Assembly: GCA_963691705.1 (NCBI GenBank)
Contig: OY829539.1
Span: forward strand, 44,711,656-44,775,655
Length of the DNA stretch: 64,000 bases
Origin: Viola odorata
Taxonomy: Eukaryota > Streptophyta > Magnoliopsida > Malpighiales > Violaceae
Direction of reading: 5' to 3'
The notes beneath the pieces are model-generated. The model did not search any database. It was not told the DNA's origin and saw only the letters and a list, made by a program, of their open reading frames with translations. A program made the translations under genes and the position numbers. This document shows, piece by piece, positions 36,200 to 48,400 of the stretch. Position 1 is the first letter of the stretch. Each line of letters starts with the position of its first letter.

Positions 36200-37470
36200 G
36201 GAAATTATCTCATAATTCTCATCACAGTAGAGTATCCCAATTTGTCCATTCCACACGAATTTCACCTTTTGATGAATTGAGGAAGGGATGTAACACTATG
36301 GACCCAAGAGTGTCCAAGTAGGAGGTTAAAACTAGTATAAATATCAAGAACTTAAAATTTAATCATCATTTCAACTCGCCAAATTTGCACTGACATGTTT
36401 AGAATTATCATATGCTCTGATGGTCTATCAGAAGGAATGAAGCAAAGGGAATGAGCCACTCTAAGTGGACAAACATTGAGCAGACTCATTATTATCAATC
36501 AAGACCCTTGGAATGTTCTTCTTTCATGCAACAATAGTGACGTAAAGAGCATTGTTATGATCTCTTCCTCATTTAGGAATATCTTTGTCATTGAAAAAGA
36601 TATTGGACACAATGCCCAATGAGGGTACCACAGCAATTAAATCTATGATAATATATTTGCGTGAACTAGCAATTAAAGATATTGGACTCAGTTGACACTT
36701 TGACCATATTCAGTTGTTCGGAAACAATATCTCTGTATTTTTGGAAGACATGAGAAGTTTCCAAATAGAGATATTAGCATAGGTTTTCTTCAATTGGGTA
36801 AGCAAAGGATCTTCAGTAATTGGGTCATTCTTGTTAGCAGTCAAACTCTCCAAGGTTATAGAGTTATCAACAACACAACTACTCCTAGTGATGACGTCAA
36901 TGTCATTGAAATCAGTTGGTGTCTCCAAACCGGTCAGAAATGTTCCATATTCATTGAAAGAAATTAGTTTTTGAGGGTTATCCACAATTAAATTGTCCAT
37001 AAATTCTTAGAATTCATGTAGCAAAGGTTTGATATTTGGTGAAAGGTTGAAATCTTCATTATTGAATTCTGTTGGAGTTAGCTAATGGATTTCTAGATGA
37101 GTTTTAGTATCATAATCAAAAGAAAATCGAGAAAGATTAGTAATTGATGATTTCTTCTCGATTTGAAGAGGTATGTTTCGAAAGAGGGTTGGTAGTAGTA
37201 TTTGGTTTTTGTCTAAGTGTTTTAACTAGCTTTCTCTCAATCAGATCCTCAATGATGTACTTCAAAGTATCACAGTTCTCAATGGTATGTCCTTTGCCCT
37301 GATGGTATTCACAATATTCATTCTCCATATAGTAAATGTGGGAGGATGAGGAGTCAAAAGGTTTCAAAAGTCCATCTTCTTTCAACTTGTCATAAACTTG
37401 AGCATAAGTCATGTAAAAAGGGGTGAAAGTTCTTCTAGCATTGTGGTTATTGTTAGAAGGAGGATTTGAA
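36200..37470 (-). pseudogene. Ty3/Gypsy (Tat/Ogre-like) gag and protease remnant
   Basis: At 37412-37137 the frame contains the knuckle-like segment CEYHQGKGHTIENCDTLKYI, typical of Tat/Ogre-type gag. Further down (about 36560-36200) are decayed matches to the protease and pre-RT region: a VLIDN segment, and TSFNLLLGHSW, which corresponds to the conserved TSFNLLLGRPW. Stops and frameshifts occur throughout. The Athila LTR begins at 37616, so the Athila element probably inserted into or beside this older element. Confidence 0.7.
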
Positions 37471-37615
37471 GCTGAAGAATAACCTAGAGAGAGGTGAATA
37501 GGCCACCAAGTAAACTAATTTATTTTCACTACACATGATGTCCAATAGGTGATTAAGGCAATAAATTGAAGATAAGAGTGAGAAAAGTTTGACAAGATTT
37601 ATAGTGGTTTATCTA

Positions 37616-39007
37616 TGACCGGTTGTCGAAGCCGTCAAATATAATATATAAAACCTGCTGTCAAATGCATAATAAAATTATGTATAGTGGTACAGGGTCG
37701 AACATAGGGACTAGGGGTAGACGCTTAATGCAGTGTATGACTCAGAACAACAAACCGAAATAGAAACAATGGGTTTTTTTTTTTGGAAAGTTGTTTGATT
37801 AATGACTAAGGGAGCAATAATAAAACAGAATAAAAGTGAATATGAAATCAATTGAGAAAAGAGTCCTCGGTAAAAATCTATCTCCGGTTGCATTTATGGT
37901 TAGCCGGTCATCAGTGCAAGGATCTTCTACCCCTGACTGGTAGACGTGCTATAGGGACCAAGTACGTTTAGCCCCCCTGCTTTCCTTCGTACGAGAAACT
38001 ATCCCAAGGTACATTTAAGGGATAGTCTTAAGACTTCGTCGTCCCCTAAGATATGTTTATGGAAGCAATACTCAAAGGCTCATTAAGAAGAGGAAAGACA
38101 CATTTAGGGCGAGACAATCAGTACGATCGAGGCACTACCCTAATTACTCATTTAACCTAGTCAGATTGGACCAGCGACCTGATGACTTTGATCTAGTTGT
38201 CTACTTTATCCTGGAACCTCACGTTAGTTATTACTACATAGATGACTTTAATTGCCTAGGCCTAATAACTAGTTTATCAGGCTTGTAAACAACCCTAGGT
38301 GAATTGGCAAGCAATCGTTAAACAAATAAATACAAACTAGAGATGTTTTAAACTCAATTAGACCTCACGGCTTCCTTAGCAACCTTCGATGATTCCTACC
38401 AAGAACAAGAGATTTAGCTACTCATACTAAAAGTAAAACAAATAAAATAAATAAATTACATAAAGGACGAAGAAGAGGAATGGAAAAACCCCTTATTATT
38501 ACCGGCCGAAGCAAAAATCCAATTTATTGAAATGGAGACAGAAAATGCCAGAGGCGGAAGTATGGTGACAGAGTTTCAAAAGAAAAAATGTCTCCAAAAG
38601 ACAAAGATGATCCAAACCCTAAATCTAAAAAGGTCTTATAAGGGAAATTACAAAGAAGGAAACTCAAAAGATAATAAAAGGGAAATCCTAGATTTAATTG
38701 GAGTAGATTCCCAAATCGTCTTCTTGCCAAAATCGGAGGATATTTAGAGTAACTGAATAAATCTTCTGATTTCCTTCATTCGAGGGCTTTCTTTTTCTGC
38801 GTTGGACTGCACTGCTGCCGTGAACACGCAGGCAAAGCCTAGCTGATCAAATCCATCCGCAATCCAGTGAATAATGCATCTTTTTTATATTTTCTCTCCA
38901 AAAGTCAAGATCTGTAAATAGTGAGGAAACAAGGGCAAATTAGTAGCATCAAGATCTAAAAGGGGCTAGGAAAGAAAGAGAAAATACGCACAAAATGCAT
39001 CATATCA
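37616..39007 (-). repeat. 3' LTR of the Athila element
   Basis: On the sense strand it starts TGATATGATGCATTTTGTGC and ends CGACAACCGGTCA (1,392 bp). The start follows a polypurine tract and the end matches the remnant beside the primer-binding site. Confidence 0.85.
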
Positions 39008-40700
39008 AATACCCCCACACTACCTCAATGCTCTCCCTCAAGCATTACACTTAAAACACCCCCTTATCAATAACAAACATCTCCAACTCAAAGCACACAA
39101 GAGAAACGCACTTACCCTACATGCACCTCATCCAATCAATACACAACCTCCTGTCTAGATAGCATCTATATCAACCCAGGGAATAACAAAACCAAGGGAG
39201 AGACTTTACTGCAGTAGCTAGTCGCAAGCAATCCTCACAAGGAAAATAGTGTTTGCACTCACATTCAGAACTAGGGCTAGGTGTTTAACGCTTATAATTA
39301 TGCAAATGACGTAGCACACAATAAAGTTTGCAATGTCAATCCGAGTAAGTAGTACACACGCATAGGCAATCTAGCAATCTAAAAGACTTTGCATCCAAAA
39401 GTGGATAAGACGTGAAGGTGATTTGAGAAACAAAGACAGAGAAAATGGGGAAAGAAATAAAGATAAGAGAGAAAAGTGGAGGAAAAAAACAACTCAGAGT
39501 TAGAAAGGACTCCTTAGATGGAAAGAAGGAGAAGTTGGTGAAGCAACACTCGTCAACCGGCAACATCTACGGCTAGACGTTCATTTCTTATTCAATGGGG
39601 GAGTTTCTTCTGATATGGTATTGGACTCTTACTGCTTTTATTCGTGCTTCCCTCTGCTTTTATTGGCGTTCTTTTGGAACACTTTATTTATTTATTTATT
39701 TTTGGAATTCAGTAAGGGTAGCACTAACCTATTTCTTCTTTGAAGTTGATTGTTGCAGCTTTGTTCTTTGCTTTTGCCATATTACTGCTTCCAGCACTAA
39801 GGCCTACCCACGTCATCTCCCCCACACTTAGGCTTTTCTGCGTCTTGCCCTAGCTGCTGCCATTGGGAAGTATTATTCACCTGCCAAGGAAAGATCAAAG
39901 AAAAACATGCATAAAGGGCATAAAGGGCAAGATGGTGAGCATAAAGGGCAAGATGGTGAAAAGAGGAAGAAAAAGGAGAAAATGAAAAATTCCTTTGTCA
40001 TTTTGTTGCTTTCTCATGTCTAATGGTGCATATACCTTAGATATTATGCAAACCTAACTAGTAACTAGTCATACATTTATCACATAGAAAAGATCATGTC
40101 AAGAAGGCTCAAAGTGCTCACTTAGGAATTTTTTTTAGTGATTACAAACGACTAGGGCTAGATGCAGTCATAAGAGCTAACAAACAGTTGATTGTGCAAG
40201 TGGAGTTGGTACAGTGAGTGAGTGAATTTTCCTGTGTATAGGGGGTTTAAGTTGTTCATTCTATCTAAGGGGTTTTGAAAATAGTAGAGGGGAGGGGGTA
40301 GTGTTGTCATTTGGTATAGAAAACATATTTACAGAAAGACTCCTATCTAAGAATCTGAAAAATCTAAGAAAAAATTGAAAAAGTTGCCCAAAAAGAAAAC
40401 ATGCAGTCACACGGGCAAGCAGTCATGCAAGCAGAAATAAGCATGCAGTCAAGCAAACATGGAAAACACACAAGTATCCCTCCCCCACACTTAGGCAACG
40501 CATCGTCCTCAGTGCGGAAAAAAGGACTCAAGCAAAGGGCAAACATAGTTCACAAAGCAGAAAAAATAAATAAAAAGGAGTTCACCCGGAAATTTAAAGA
40601 GTACAAATATCCAGCCCGAAGGCCAAATTGATAGAGTTTGGGGAAGGGATCAAGGGCTGGCAGGAGGTTGAAGCCTCAATGCCAGCTCGTCAGGGAGCTT
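39008..40700 (-). other. Athila 3' untranslated region with three polypurine-tract-like motifs
   Basis: On the sense strand GTAGTGTGGGGGTATT lies directly before the 3' LTR (39008-39023) and is the functional-position polypurine tract. Near-identical motifs (CCTAAGTGTGGGGG) occur again at about 39809-39825 and 40480-40496. No coding region is supported here. Confidence 0.7.
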
Positions 40701-42002
40701 CTAGACCAGGGCTATCAGAGTATGCAGCAGGGCATTCATCTCAGCAAAGGCATCCGGAGTCAGGGCAGCAATAGAAGCACCACTAGCGGTGAGGCCTGGA
40801 CGATCAGTAGCGGATAGTGGCATAGAAACGGTAGGAGGATCCTCAGCGTCTAGGTCTGGCCACTCAAAATACCCACCATTCTCGGCGCTGAAAACACGAT
40901 CGTATGGGTCTGTACAACCTGCACTAAAATGCAAAACACCACCCTCTAAGTGAAAATATCTCATACCATCAAGGGTATGGGCGTTAAGTAATTTAAAACT
41001 AATAAGAGAGTAGAGATCACAACCATGAACAGTAAAGGAACGATGCTGGACAACAAGTCTAGTGATAAGAGAACCTAGGACATAATTTCATTCATTAGTG
41101 ATTATAGCATTTAGTTCAGTGGCAATCTAAAATCCTAAGTTGACCTTATGGCCATGATGCATGCACCAAAGGAAAAAACACCTCCTGCACAAACAGCTGG
41201 CCCGAGGAGTTCAATTTGCCAGCAAAAGTGAGGGCAATGCATCTGTACAGGATGCGAAGGAAGGGGTCAATTAATTAGTGTCCTTTAGACTTGTGGGAGT
41301 TGTACTTGGCAGTGGGGTCACCAGTCAGCTCCTTGAAAGTCGCATCTACATGAAAGGACGCGGGGTAGGCTGCGAAAGCACCTAAGTACCATGGGGCACC
41401 TAAATCAGACTCTTGGGCAAATTCCAACATGACATTGAACTGGTCTAGTGAGAGGTGCGACCACTCGTTGACCAGTCTGAAATTGATTACCTTGTCTGCC
41501 CCTAGATGCAAACTGCCTTTACCTTTTTATTTCAACCTGTCTGAGTCGAACCAGAAAGTTGCGAAGAACTCATGACTCAGCTCTAAAAATGTGGGATGCT
41601 CAAAGTCAAACAGAATATCCCACCCAATATTCCTAATGAGTTATTGCACCCTATGGCCTATAACCATACGATCAGGCAGTTCATAGTCAAGCAAAGCACA
41701 CAGGACCATACTTTTACCATGTAATTCAAGCAATTTATCATGACTATGCTTATCAGGAAAATCAAGCCAACCATTTAAACGAGAAAGGTCCTATTACTTG
41801 GGCTAAGGGCACTGGAGTGCCTGTTCTGGCTTGGGCTGATCTGGCTGCGGGTGTGGCAATGGGCGTCTTGCCCTTGCTGCTTGATCCGCGAAGACACGAC
41901 GGAGACGGGAGTGGAGGCGGCCATCGGAGTGGTGGTTGTCGTCCGTGGTCGCTGAACGGTAGGAAGATCGGGCCCGACTATAAATTTCTTGGAGCGGGCC
42001 AT
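40701..42002 (-). pseudogene. Athila-specific 3' reading frame (env-position ORF), decayed
   Basis: Pieces at 42002-41775 (starting MARSKKFIVGPDL), 41511-41275 (with FRLVNEWSHLSLDQFNVMLE) and 40964-40701 lie in different frames and are separated by stops. The layout and the FR..NEW..LSLDQF pattern match the extra reading frame found between integrase and the 3' LTR in Athila elements, sometimes called the env-position ORF. No signal peptide or convincing membrane segment can be shown in what remains, so its role is not known. Confidence 0.65.
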
Positions 42003-42614
42003 GGAAAGGAGGTGAGGGAGATGCAGAGGTTTCGTGTATTTAGGAAAGAGAGGAAAGTAGAGGAAAGTAGGAGTGTGTTAGTGTATAAAAAGGGAAAAGA
42101 GAGGAAAAGTATGGGATTGCCTTTTTCGATTCCATGAAGTAGCCGTTTTGGCTTTTAATGCTTGATTAGTCCCACAAGAACTCAACTGTCAAGGAAAGGA
42201 AACAAATCTCAACAATAAATGGACCCGTTTTAAATTAGAAAATTGAAGTCCAAGTCAGGAAAGGAATAGAAAAAGGGTAAGAGAATAAAATCAGCCGCCT
42301 GACAAAAGGGAATTTGAATGTTCGGGCTGATTCTGGAGAGAAAAGTGGGGATTATAAATAAATAAGGAAAATCTAAAATTAAGAAGAATAAATTCAAAGA
42401 AAAGAAAGTAAAATAATCTAAACTAAAAGGGAAATAAATATATGTACAAATACTAAAATTTAATAGAATAATATACGAAAAGGGAAAGAGATATAGTTAG
42501 TGAAAGGGAAAAATATGAGGAAAAATAAAAAGGAAATAAAAGCAAAATGACATGTGGGTGGCCTCCCACGAAGCGCCTGGGTTAACGTCAAGGGCTTGAC
42601 GTTGAAAACGCGGA

Positions 42615-44206
42615 TTAGTTTGGGTCTAGTGGATCAACCACCTCAGTCTCCTCAGTTGTGAACGGTTTGAAACCTTTATAGAAAGCTTTCAAACAGTGTC
42701 CATTGACTTTGAAGGTTACACCGGTGTCTAAACTTTGGATCTCAATGACGCCATGGTCATATATGTTTGTAATCACATATGGGCTTGTCCATTTTGATTT
42801 CAGCTTACCTGCAAACAATCTGAGACGAGAGTTGTACAATAAAACTTTTTGTCCTATCTCAAAAGTTTTGTTAGAGATCAACTTATCGTGTTATGCTTTT
42901 GTCTTGCCCTTGTAGATCAGAGCATTCTCATAGGCATCAAAGAATTGACATAGACGGTGAAATCGTCCATAAATACCTCTATGCCCTTCTCAATAAATTC
43001 GGAGAATATACTTACCATACAATGATGGAAGGTGACAGGGGAATTACAGAGACTAAACGGCATCCTTTTGTAAGCGAAAGTACCAAATGGACAAGTGAAG
43101 GTGGTCTTGTCTTGATCGTCTAGGGCTACCGAGATTTGGTGGAAACTAGAATATCCGTCGAGACAGTAGTAGTGCGTCTTGCCCACGAGATGCTCCAACA
43201 TCTAATCGATGAACGACAAGGGCAAGTAATCTTTCCTTATAACAGCATTCAAACGATGGTAATCAATGCAAACACGACTTCCGTTTTGTATCCGAGTAGG
43301 GATAGGCTGACCGTCTTGCCCAGTGGTGATGGTGATGCCAGTTTTCTTTGGCACGACCTGGACGAAGCTTACCCAAGTACTGTCCGAGATGGGGTAAATT
43401 ACTCCTGCGTCTAGGAACTTAAGTATCTCTTTTTTCACTACCTCCATCATAGGGGGTTCAAGCGGAGTTGTGGCTGACGGACTGACTTGCTTTCATCTTC
43501 TAGGTGGATACGGTGAGTGCACAGGGCTGGAGACAGTCATTTGATATCAGCAATGGTCCAACCAATGACCCGTTTGAACTCCTTTAGGAGGTCGATTAGT
43601 TCCTGTTACTCTTCCGTGTTAAGCTTGCTTGATATAATAACTAGGAGTGAATCGTTATTGCCGAGGTATGCATATTTGAGGTGCAAGGGTAAGGTCTTCA
43701 AATCCAAATTAGGTACCTGCACAACAAAAGGGGGAAGTTTAGCGTGCTTAATAGGAAGAGGCAAAATAATGAGATTAGAAGGGATAAGAGAATGCTCTTC
43801 TAAAGCAGCAACAGCCGTGTGTAACTCGGGTGAAGTCACGAATTTACAAATCAAGTCTTCCAGAACTGTAGGTGTAATTCCTCTGTCTAGGGCAAGCTGT
43901 AGAGGGTCCACAGAGTATAAGTCTGATATTTCTTCAACATCAGGGTCAATTATATCAATGAATTTAAGAGTGATAGAGGCGTCATGAACGTCTATCTTGG
44001 CCCTAGCATTTCGAAGAAATGGTCTGCCTAAAAGTACATTAGAGGGCTTGGTGGACTCTTCGTCCTCTATACTGATCACATAAAATTCGGCCAGGTATAG
44101 GAACTCTCCAACCTGCAATAAAACATCTTCGATAACACCCTCAAGGTATACAACAGAGCGGTCAGCCTGCTGGATGACAACTCGGGTTGGTTTGAGTGGA
44201 CCTAGG
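42615..44206 (-). pseudogene. Athila pol remnant: protease C-terminus, partial RT, fused to integrase tail
   Basis: 44206-43606 encodes the post-protease region (VLLGRPFLRNARAKIDVHDA). 43450-43202 and 43201-42943 encode reverse transcriptase fingers and palm (RVCIDYHRLNAVIRKDYLPL, then FMDDFTVY with the MDD catalytic pair). Near 42932-42942 the frame jumps straight into the integrase C-terminal segment (ENALIYKGKTKA, then VLLYNSRLRLFAGKLKSKW) ending at 42615. The thumb, RNase H and the integrase core are absent. Several stops and frame changes are present. Confidence 0.85.
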
Positions 44207-45525
44207 TGATACGATCCTAGCCCCGAGACTAGCCCTAGCGCGCGCACACGCCATGCGACCAAGGCCAATCAACCCAAAGCGTCAAGCCCAAGACGTTCCA
44301 AAGCATCAAGGGAGGTTACAACAACCTCTAGACATGGAAACTAGGCAAGGAACGTTGTTGGATCAAGTCCTTAGGCGAAGGACGACATGGAAGGTGGCTT
44401 GGAGGCGCATAGTGCAAGGTTGCACTTTTTCACGAGCCAATTCATGGAAGAAAGGTTCCAAATCGGGTTCCAAGATAAATACAAGACCTATTGGGATCTT
44501 AGGAGAGCCTCTGCCAAGTTTGAGGACATTTGGACGAGCGGTTTGCAAGATGGCCCGTTGTTACTTTTGCATGCACAAGTGTCCTAAGCGCAAACGTGAC
44601 GGACAACTTCGTCGGACCATATCTAGATCATCAGAAGTCAGAATCGTGCGATCTATATCAATTATGAGACCTCAGGATGTCTTCTTTATTGTGTCCAATT
44701 TTCAGGTCAAATGGACAAGCCGTTTATTTGTTATGGATCGAGACATTTTCACTGACGGCAATCCTACGCGGATGAGGACTTCAAAACGCGTCTGTCAACA
44801 CCAACGACAATTATTCAGACCAGTCAGGCCTGGACCAGGGAGAGAGGACCTTGTCCACTATTTTCAGGTGTTATCTTTCTAATGGGACAAGTTTCAGCCC
44901 AATCAGACGAGTCAATCAAAAGATAGCCCGGTGAGACATTTTGGCGCGCAGTGTGAACACGAGCAGACCGCGACTTGGAGAATTCGGCCCAAACCATGGC
45001 CTGATGATGCGAATGCTTCTAGGATGTTCTAGAAAGCTTTATTTGTATTTATTAATTAGTTTTTACAGTTATTAGACTAGTAGAAGTTCTATTTCGAAGT
45101 TACTTAGGAGTTCTAGTTAAAATAGGAGTTCTAGTCTTAGTTAAACTTGTATTTATTTTTGCCTATTTAAAGGCAGCCGTTTGGCTTAATAAATCAGTTC
45201 AGTTAAGTTTATTAAAAACAAAGAAGCGTCGTCTTCAGTTGATCTCTCAAGATCCTTGTCCTACATCCGGTTTGATAAGCCGCATATAGTTGCAAGTAAA
45301 GCACGAAGTCTATCATCCATTCTTTAGTCTCGTCGGGGTTGTCTAGGTATTGCATCTAGGAGGGTCCGAGTTCTATTGAAGATCCTTGAAAGATTTCATC
45401 CAGGTTGCCTAAGTATTGCACTTAGGAGGGTTGGAGTTTCTGACGAGTTAGTTTTCCGCATTCAAATCCTTGTCGCTGAGCAACGATCCAACAATTGGAA
45501 GGTTTCCGAATTAGGAACCACATCA
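44207..45525 (+). mobile_element. Solo LTR (Ty3/Gypsy type) inside the Athila protease region
   Basis: The segment begins TGATACGATCC and ends ACCACATCA. It is flanked by the 5-bp duplication CTAGG (44202-44206 and 45526-45530) and interrupts the Athila frame between IYNNLGL and LGPLKPTRV. A TATTTAAAGG motif and an AATAAATC signal near 45170-45196 fit LTR promoter and polyadenylation signals. No internal coding domains or second LTR exist, so it is a recombination product. Long frames inside (44196-44882) look like the non-conserved pol tail that some LTRs encode. Confidence 0.85.
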
Positions 45526-47293
45526 CTAGGCCTAGGTTGTTGTATATTGTCAAAGGCATTATGTTGATACCTGCACCAAGATCACACATGGTTTTGCCAA
45601 TATCAGTGGTACCAATCTTACAAAGGATGATGAACATCCCTTGATCCTTACATTTTGGTGGGATCTTCCTTTGGATGACGGCAGATACGTTAACTCCCAT
45701 ACTAATCTTATTCACTCCTGCCAATTTACATTTGTTAGTGCATAAAGACTTTAAGAATTTGGCATAGTGAGGAACATTTTAAATAGTCTGTAGAAGAGGG
45801 ATGTTAACTTGTACTTTACTAATCATGTCATAAATCTCCCGATCCTCTTTGTCCTTTTTAGTTTTGACTAACCTTTGAGGGAGCGGGGGTTTAAGTACCT
45901 TCATGATGAATTCTGGGTTTGCCTCGACCTTTCTTGGGGAGCCGTGTCGTCTGGCATGGTGAACACGCTTCTCCCGTTCCACGTCTGCTTTGGCTTCTTT
46001 TGGATCGGGCACATCTAGGCCTGGCTGCTCGCGGGATGGTATTTGTGTAACGTTGTGAAGTGACATGGCGCACGCTCCATGTTTTGGATTGGCTTCTGGT
46101 TGGGGCGGCAGTCGGCCTTCATTCTTTAATTCTTTCATCTCTGCAATTAATACACTCAGTTTTTTTTGAATATCAAGCATAAAGTTTTTTACCTCATCGG
46201 GCGGTGGTGCCAGTGGCGTTGGTTCTTGAGGGGCTTGGTGTTGATACTGTTGGTTATTGGGGTAGCTCGATCGTGGCTTAAAGTTCTATAAGTTAAATGG
46301 TGGCGGCTGGTGGTTCTGGAAAGGGTGTTGTGGCTGCTATTGACTAGGCCCAGACGCTTGAGGATTGTTACCATAGCTGAGGTTTGGGTGTCGCCAACCA
46401 TTGTTATAGTTCTGGGTATATGGCTCGAACTTTCTTGGGGTACCATTATAGTTTCCTACTGCATTAACTTGTATCCCATCTGGGATATAAGGGCAAGCAT
46501 CGGTTGGGTGGCTGGTGAAATTGCAGATGCCGCATGCTTTAATCTGCATGGGCTGTCCCAAGGCCAAGTTCTAGATCATTCCAGCGATAGTTACTAACTG
46601 ATTCTCCATAGCGGCCAAGCGTACATCCTGAACACTTGTGTTTCCTCTCTCTATAGTGACGACATTTTCAGTCCTAAGTTCTAGAATATTCCTTGTTGCA
46701 GTCGTAGTAAGGGCAACTAGGGAACCACCACTAGCGACGTCTACCAAGGCTTTGTCTCGCCCTTGTAGTCCCTCATAGAAGTATTGAAGGAGTGTGTGGT
46801 CTTCTAGATTATGAGAGGGGCAAAGGGCTTGCATCTTCTTGAAGTAGTCGTAGTATTGCCCTATATTCTCGTTGTCCTTCTACATAATGGACACCAATTG
46901 CTTCTTGGTCACACTAGCCATAGAACTAGGGTAGTATTTATCGGGAAAGGCTTTGAACATGTCGCCCCAGCAAGTGATGGATAGAGGGGGGAGGTCGTAG
47001 AACCAACTTCGGGCATCATCTTCGAGGGACCACATAAAGACCCTCAATTTGGCGTAGTTGATGTCAACATTAGCCGATTTCATGGCCTCACATATAGAGT
47101 GCAGCTGCTGGAGGTGTCGAATCACACTCTCCTTGGGGATGCCATAGAACTTGGGCAGGTGGTGCAAGACAACGGATTTAATTACCTAATCGTTTGCTAC
47201 TTCAGACCATGCGATGCAACTGGTATTTTTCTCAGTGGTGGCATTCAAGTCATTTATGGACTGGTTGTTTACAATTTCTGGTCCTTCGGCCAT
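45526..47293 (-). pseudogene. Athila gag and protease N-terminal remnant
   Basis: The frame starts near 47293 (MAEGPEIVNNQS). The capsid part at 47167-46880 has SLEDDARSWFYDLPPLSI and FPDKYYPSSM. 46834-46571 continues with LLQYFYEGL. A zinc-finger-like CGICNFTSHPTDACP lies near 46530. A Pro/Gln linker follows, then the protease region near 45600 with MCDLGAGINIMPLTIY, where the catalytic triplet DLGA replaces the usual D(S/T/L)GA. In-frame stops occur near 46880, 46570, 46337 and 45779. Confidence 0.88.
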
Positions 47294-47527
47294 GATGGGG
47301 GGTACAGGGTTATCGGCGTCTAGGTCTAGACGATCAAAATGGTCTGGATTATCCAACTCAGGGGTGTTTTGAGCAGGCTGGGTGCGATTATCTTATGTGT
47401 TGGTAGAAGACTGCTTGGCTAACTTCCTGGCTAATCTCTTTGTCCTTCAAATTTCAGGGTCGAAAAGCAAGGGATTTAGATTGGAAGATCTGGTCATACA
47501 AAACAAAGAAAAAATTAGTACCGCAAG

Positions 47528-47545
47528 TCCCCGGTAACGGCGCCA
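47528..47545 (-). other. Primer-binding site of the Athila element, tRNA-Asp type
   Basis: The minus strand reads TGGCGCCGTTACCGGGGA, complementary to plant tRNA-Asp with one mismatch, five bases inside the 5' LTR remnant. Confidence 0.9.
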
Positions 47546-47611
47546 AAATTTGAACCGGTTGTCGAAGCTGTCAAATATAATATATAAAACCTGCAGTCAA
47601 ATGCACTACTA

Positions 47612-47735
47612 TTTTGATTTATTGGATCGACCTTCTAATGCCCACTTCGGTAGTGAAGCAAGTCGAGAAAGTTTTTAGGGGTTATCGTTGGGGTGGGCCA
47701 AACGACGTTGGCATCGCCAAAGTAGTGTTGGGGTT
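47612..47735 (+). pseudogene. LINE (non-LTR retrotransposon) fragment
   Basis: The plus-strand frame reads YWIDLLMPTSVVKQVEKVFR, then GYRWGG and AKVVL. This matches the segment just after reverse transcriptase in plant L1-type LINEs (the YW..LP..V...IE...R.FLW.G pattern before the zf-RVT domain). Only about 40 codons remain, cut on the left by the Athila LTR remnant. Confidence 0.6.
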
Positions 47736-47749
47736 AATTCCAATCGACA

Positions 47750-48260
47750 ATCAATTTGCGCAGCTAATAATCTTATCCCAAGGATCAATAACCCCTAGCT
47801 ATCAAACGAATCAAAGATAATTAAGAAAAGAACACCGAGATTTTTAACGTGGAAAATCTCAACAGGTAAAAAACCATGGGACCAAGCCAGTAACAATCTA
47901 TTATATTATGATCGATGTGTACAACCGAATAAAACCCCTCTCTCAACTCTAGGAATAATCTGACATACACCACTATCACCAATAGTACCAATCAAACAAT
48001 CTAATCAATTAATCCGAGAAAACAAGAGACATGAGAATAGATAACCAACAACCAGATTTTTGCTGCTTCTGTCGGGATAGGATTTCTACTACCTCAGATA
48101 ACATCTCACTGATCCAACCGATCTAACCGTTCGGATTGAAGAACCAGAACTTGTGCACCTGCTGTCCAAATTTCAGCCCGATCCGACGGTTAACGAACTC
48201 GCAGTGATGAATCTTCCATGGCTGCTTCTGTTTGTACGAAAATAGTTTTTCTCTCCTCTC
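47750..48260. repeat. Repeat family member shared with 14 kb
   Basis: Collinear blocks with 13990-14350, such as CACCACTATCACCAATAGTA, mark this as a second copy of the same transposon family. Ends are not visible. Confidence 0.55.
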
Positions 48261-48266
48261 TCACAG

Positions 48267-48400
48267 GATCCTCAACAACAACCCTCTTACAATCTCTCAG
48301 GATGCTCAACAACAACCCTTTCACAATCTTTCAGGATGCTCAACAACAACCCTTTCACAATCTTTCAGGATGCTCAACAACAACCCTTTCACAATCACTC
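48267..48400. repeat. 34-bp minisatellite, about 4 copies
   Basis: Unit: CAGGATGCTCAACAACAACC followed by CTTTCACAATCTTT. The last three units are almost identical and the first is diverged. It is flanked by decayed repeat sequence and does not encode a recognisable protein. Confidence 0.85.

Larger units (their letters stand above)
37616..47605 (-). mobile_element. Athila-type Ty3/Gypsy retrotransposon, internally deleted
   Basis: The 3' LTR (37616-39007) and a 55-bp remnant of the 5' LTR (47551-47605) share their ends. A tRNA-Asp primer-binding site (47528-47545), gag, protease, partial reverse transcriptase, an integrase tail, a decayed Athila-specific 3' reading frame and a polypurine tract follow on the minus strand in that order. 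Most of reverse transcriptase, all RNase H and most of integrase are missing. A solo LTR sits in the protease region. The 5' LTR breaks off into a LINE fragment. The element is dead but still shows the Athila plan. Confidence 0.9.

Noticed and set aside
41817..42137. Plus-strand frame of 106 codons
   Set aside because: It is the reverse strand of the decayed Athila 3' frame and adjoining purine-rich sequence.
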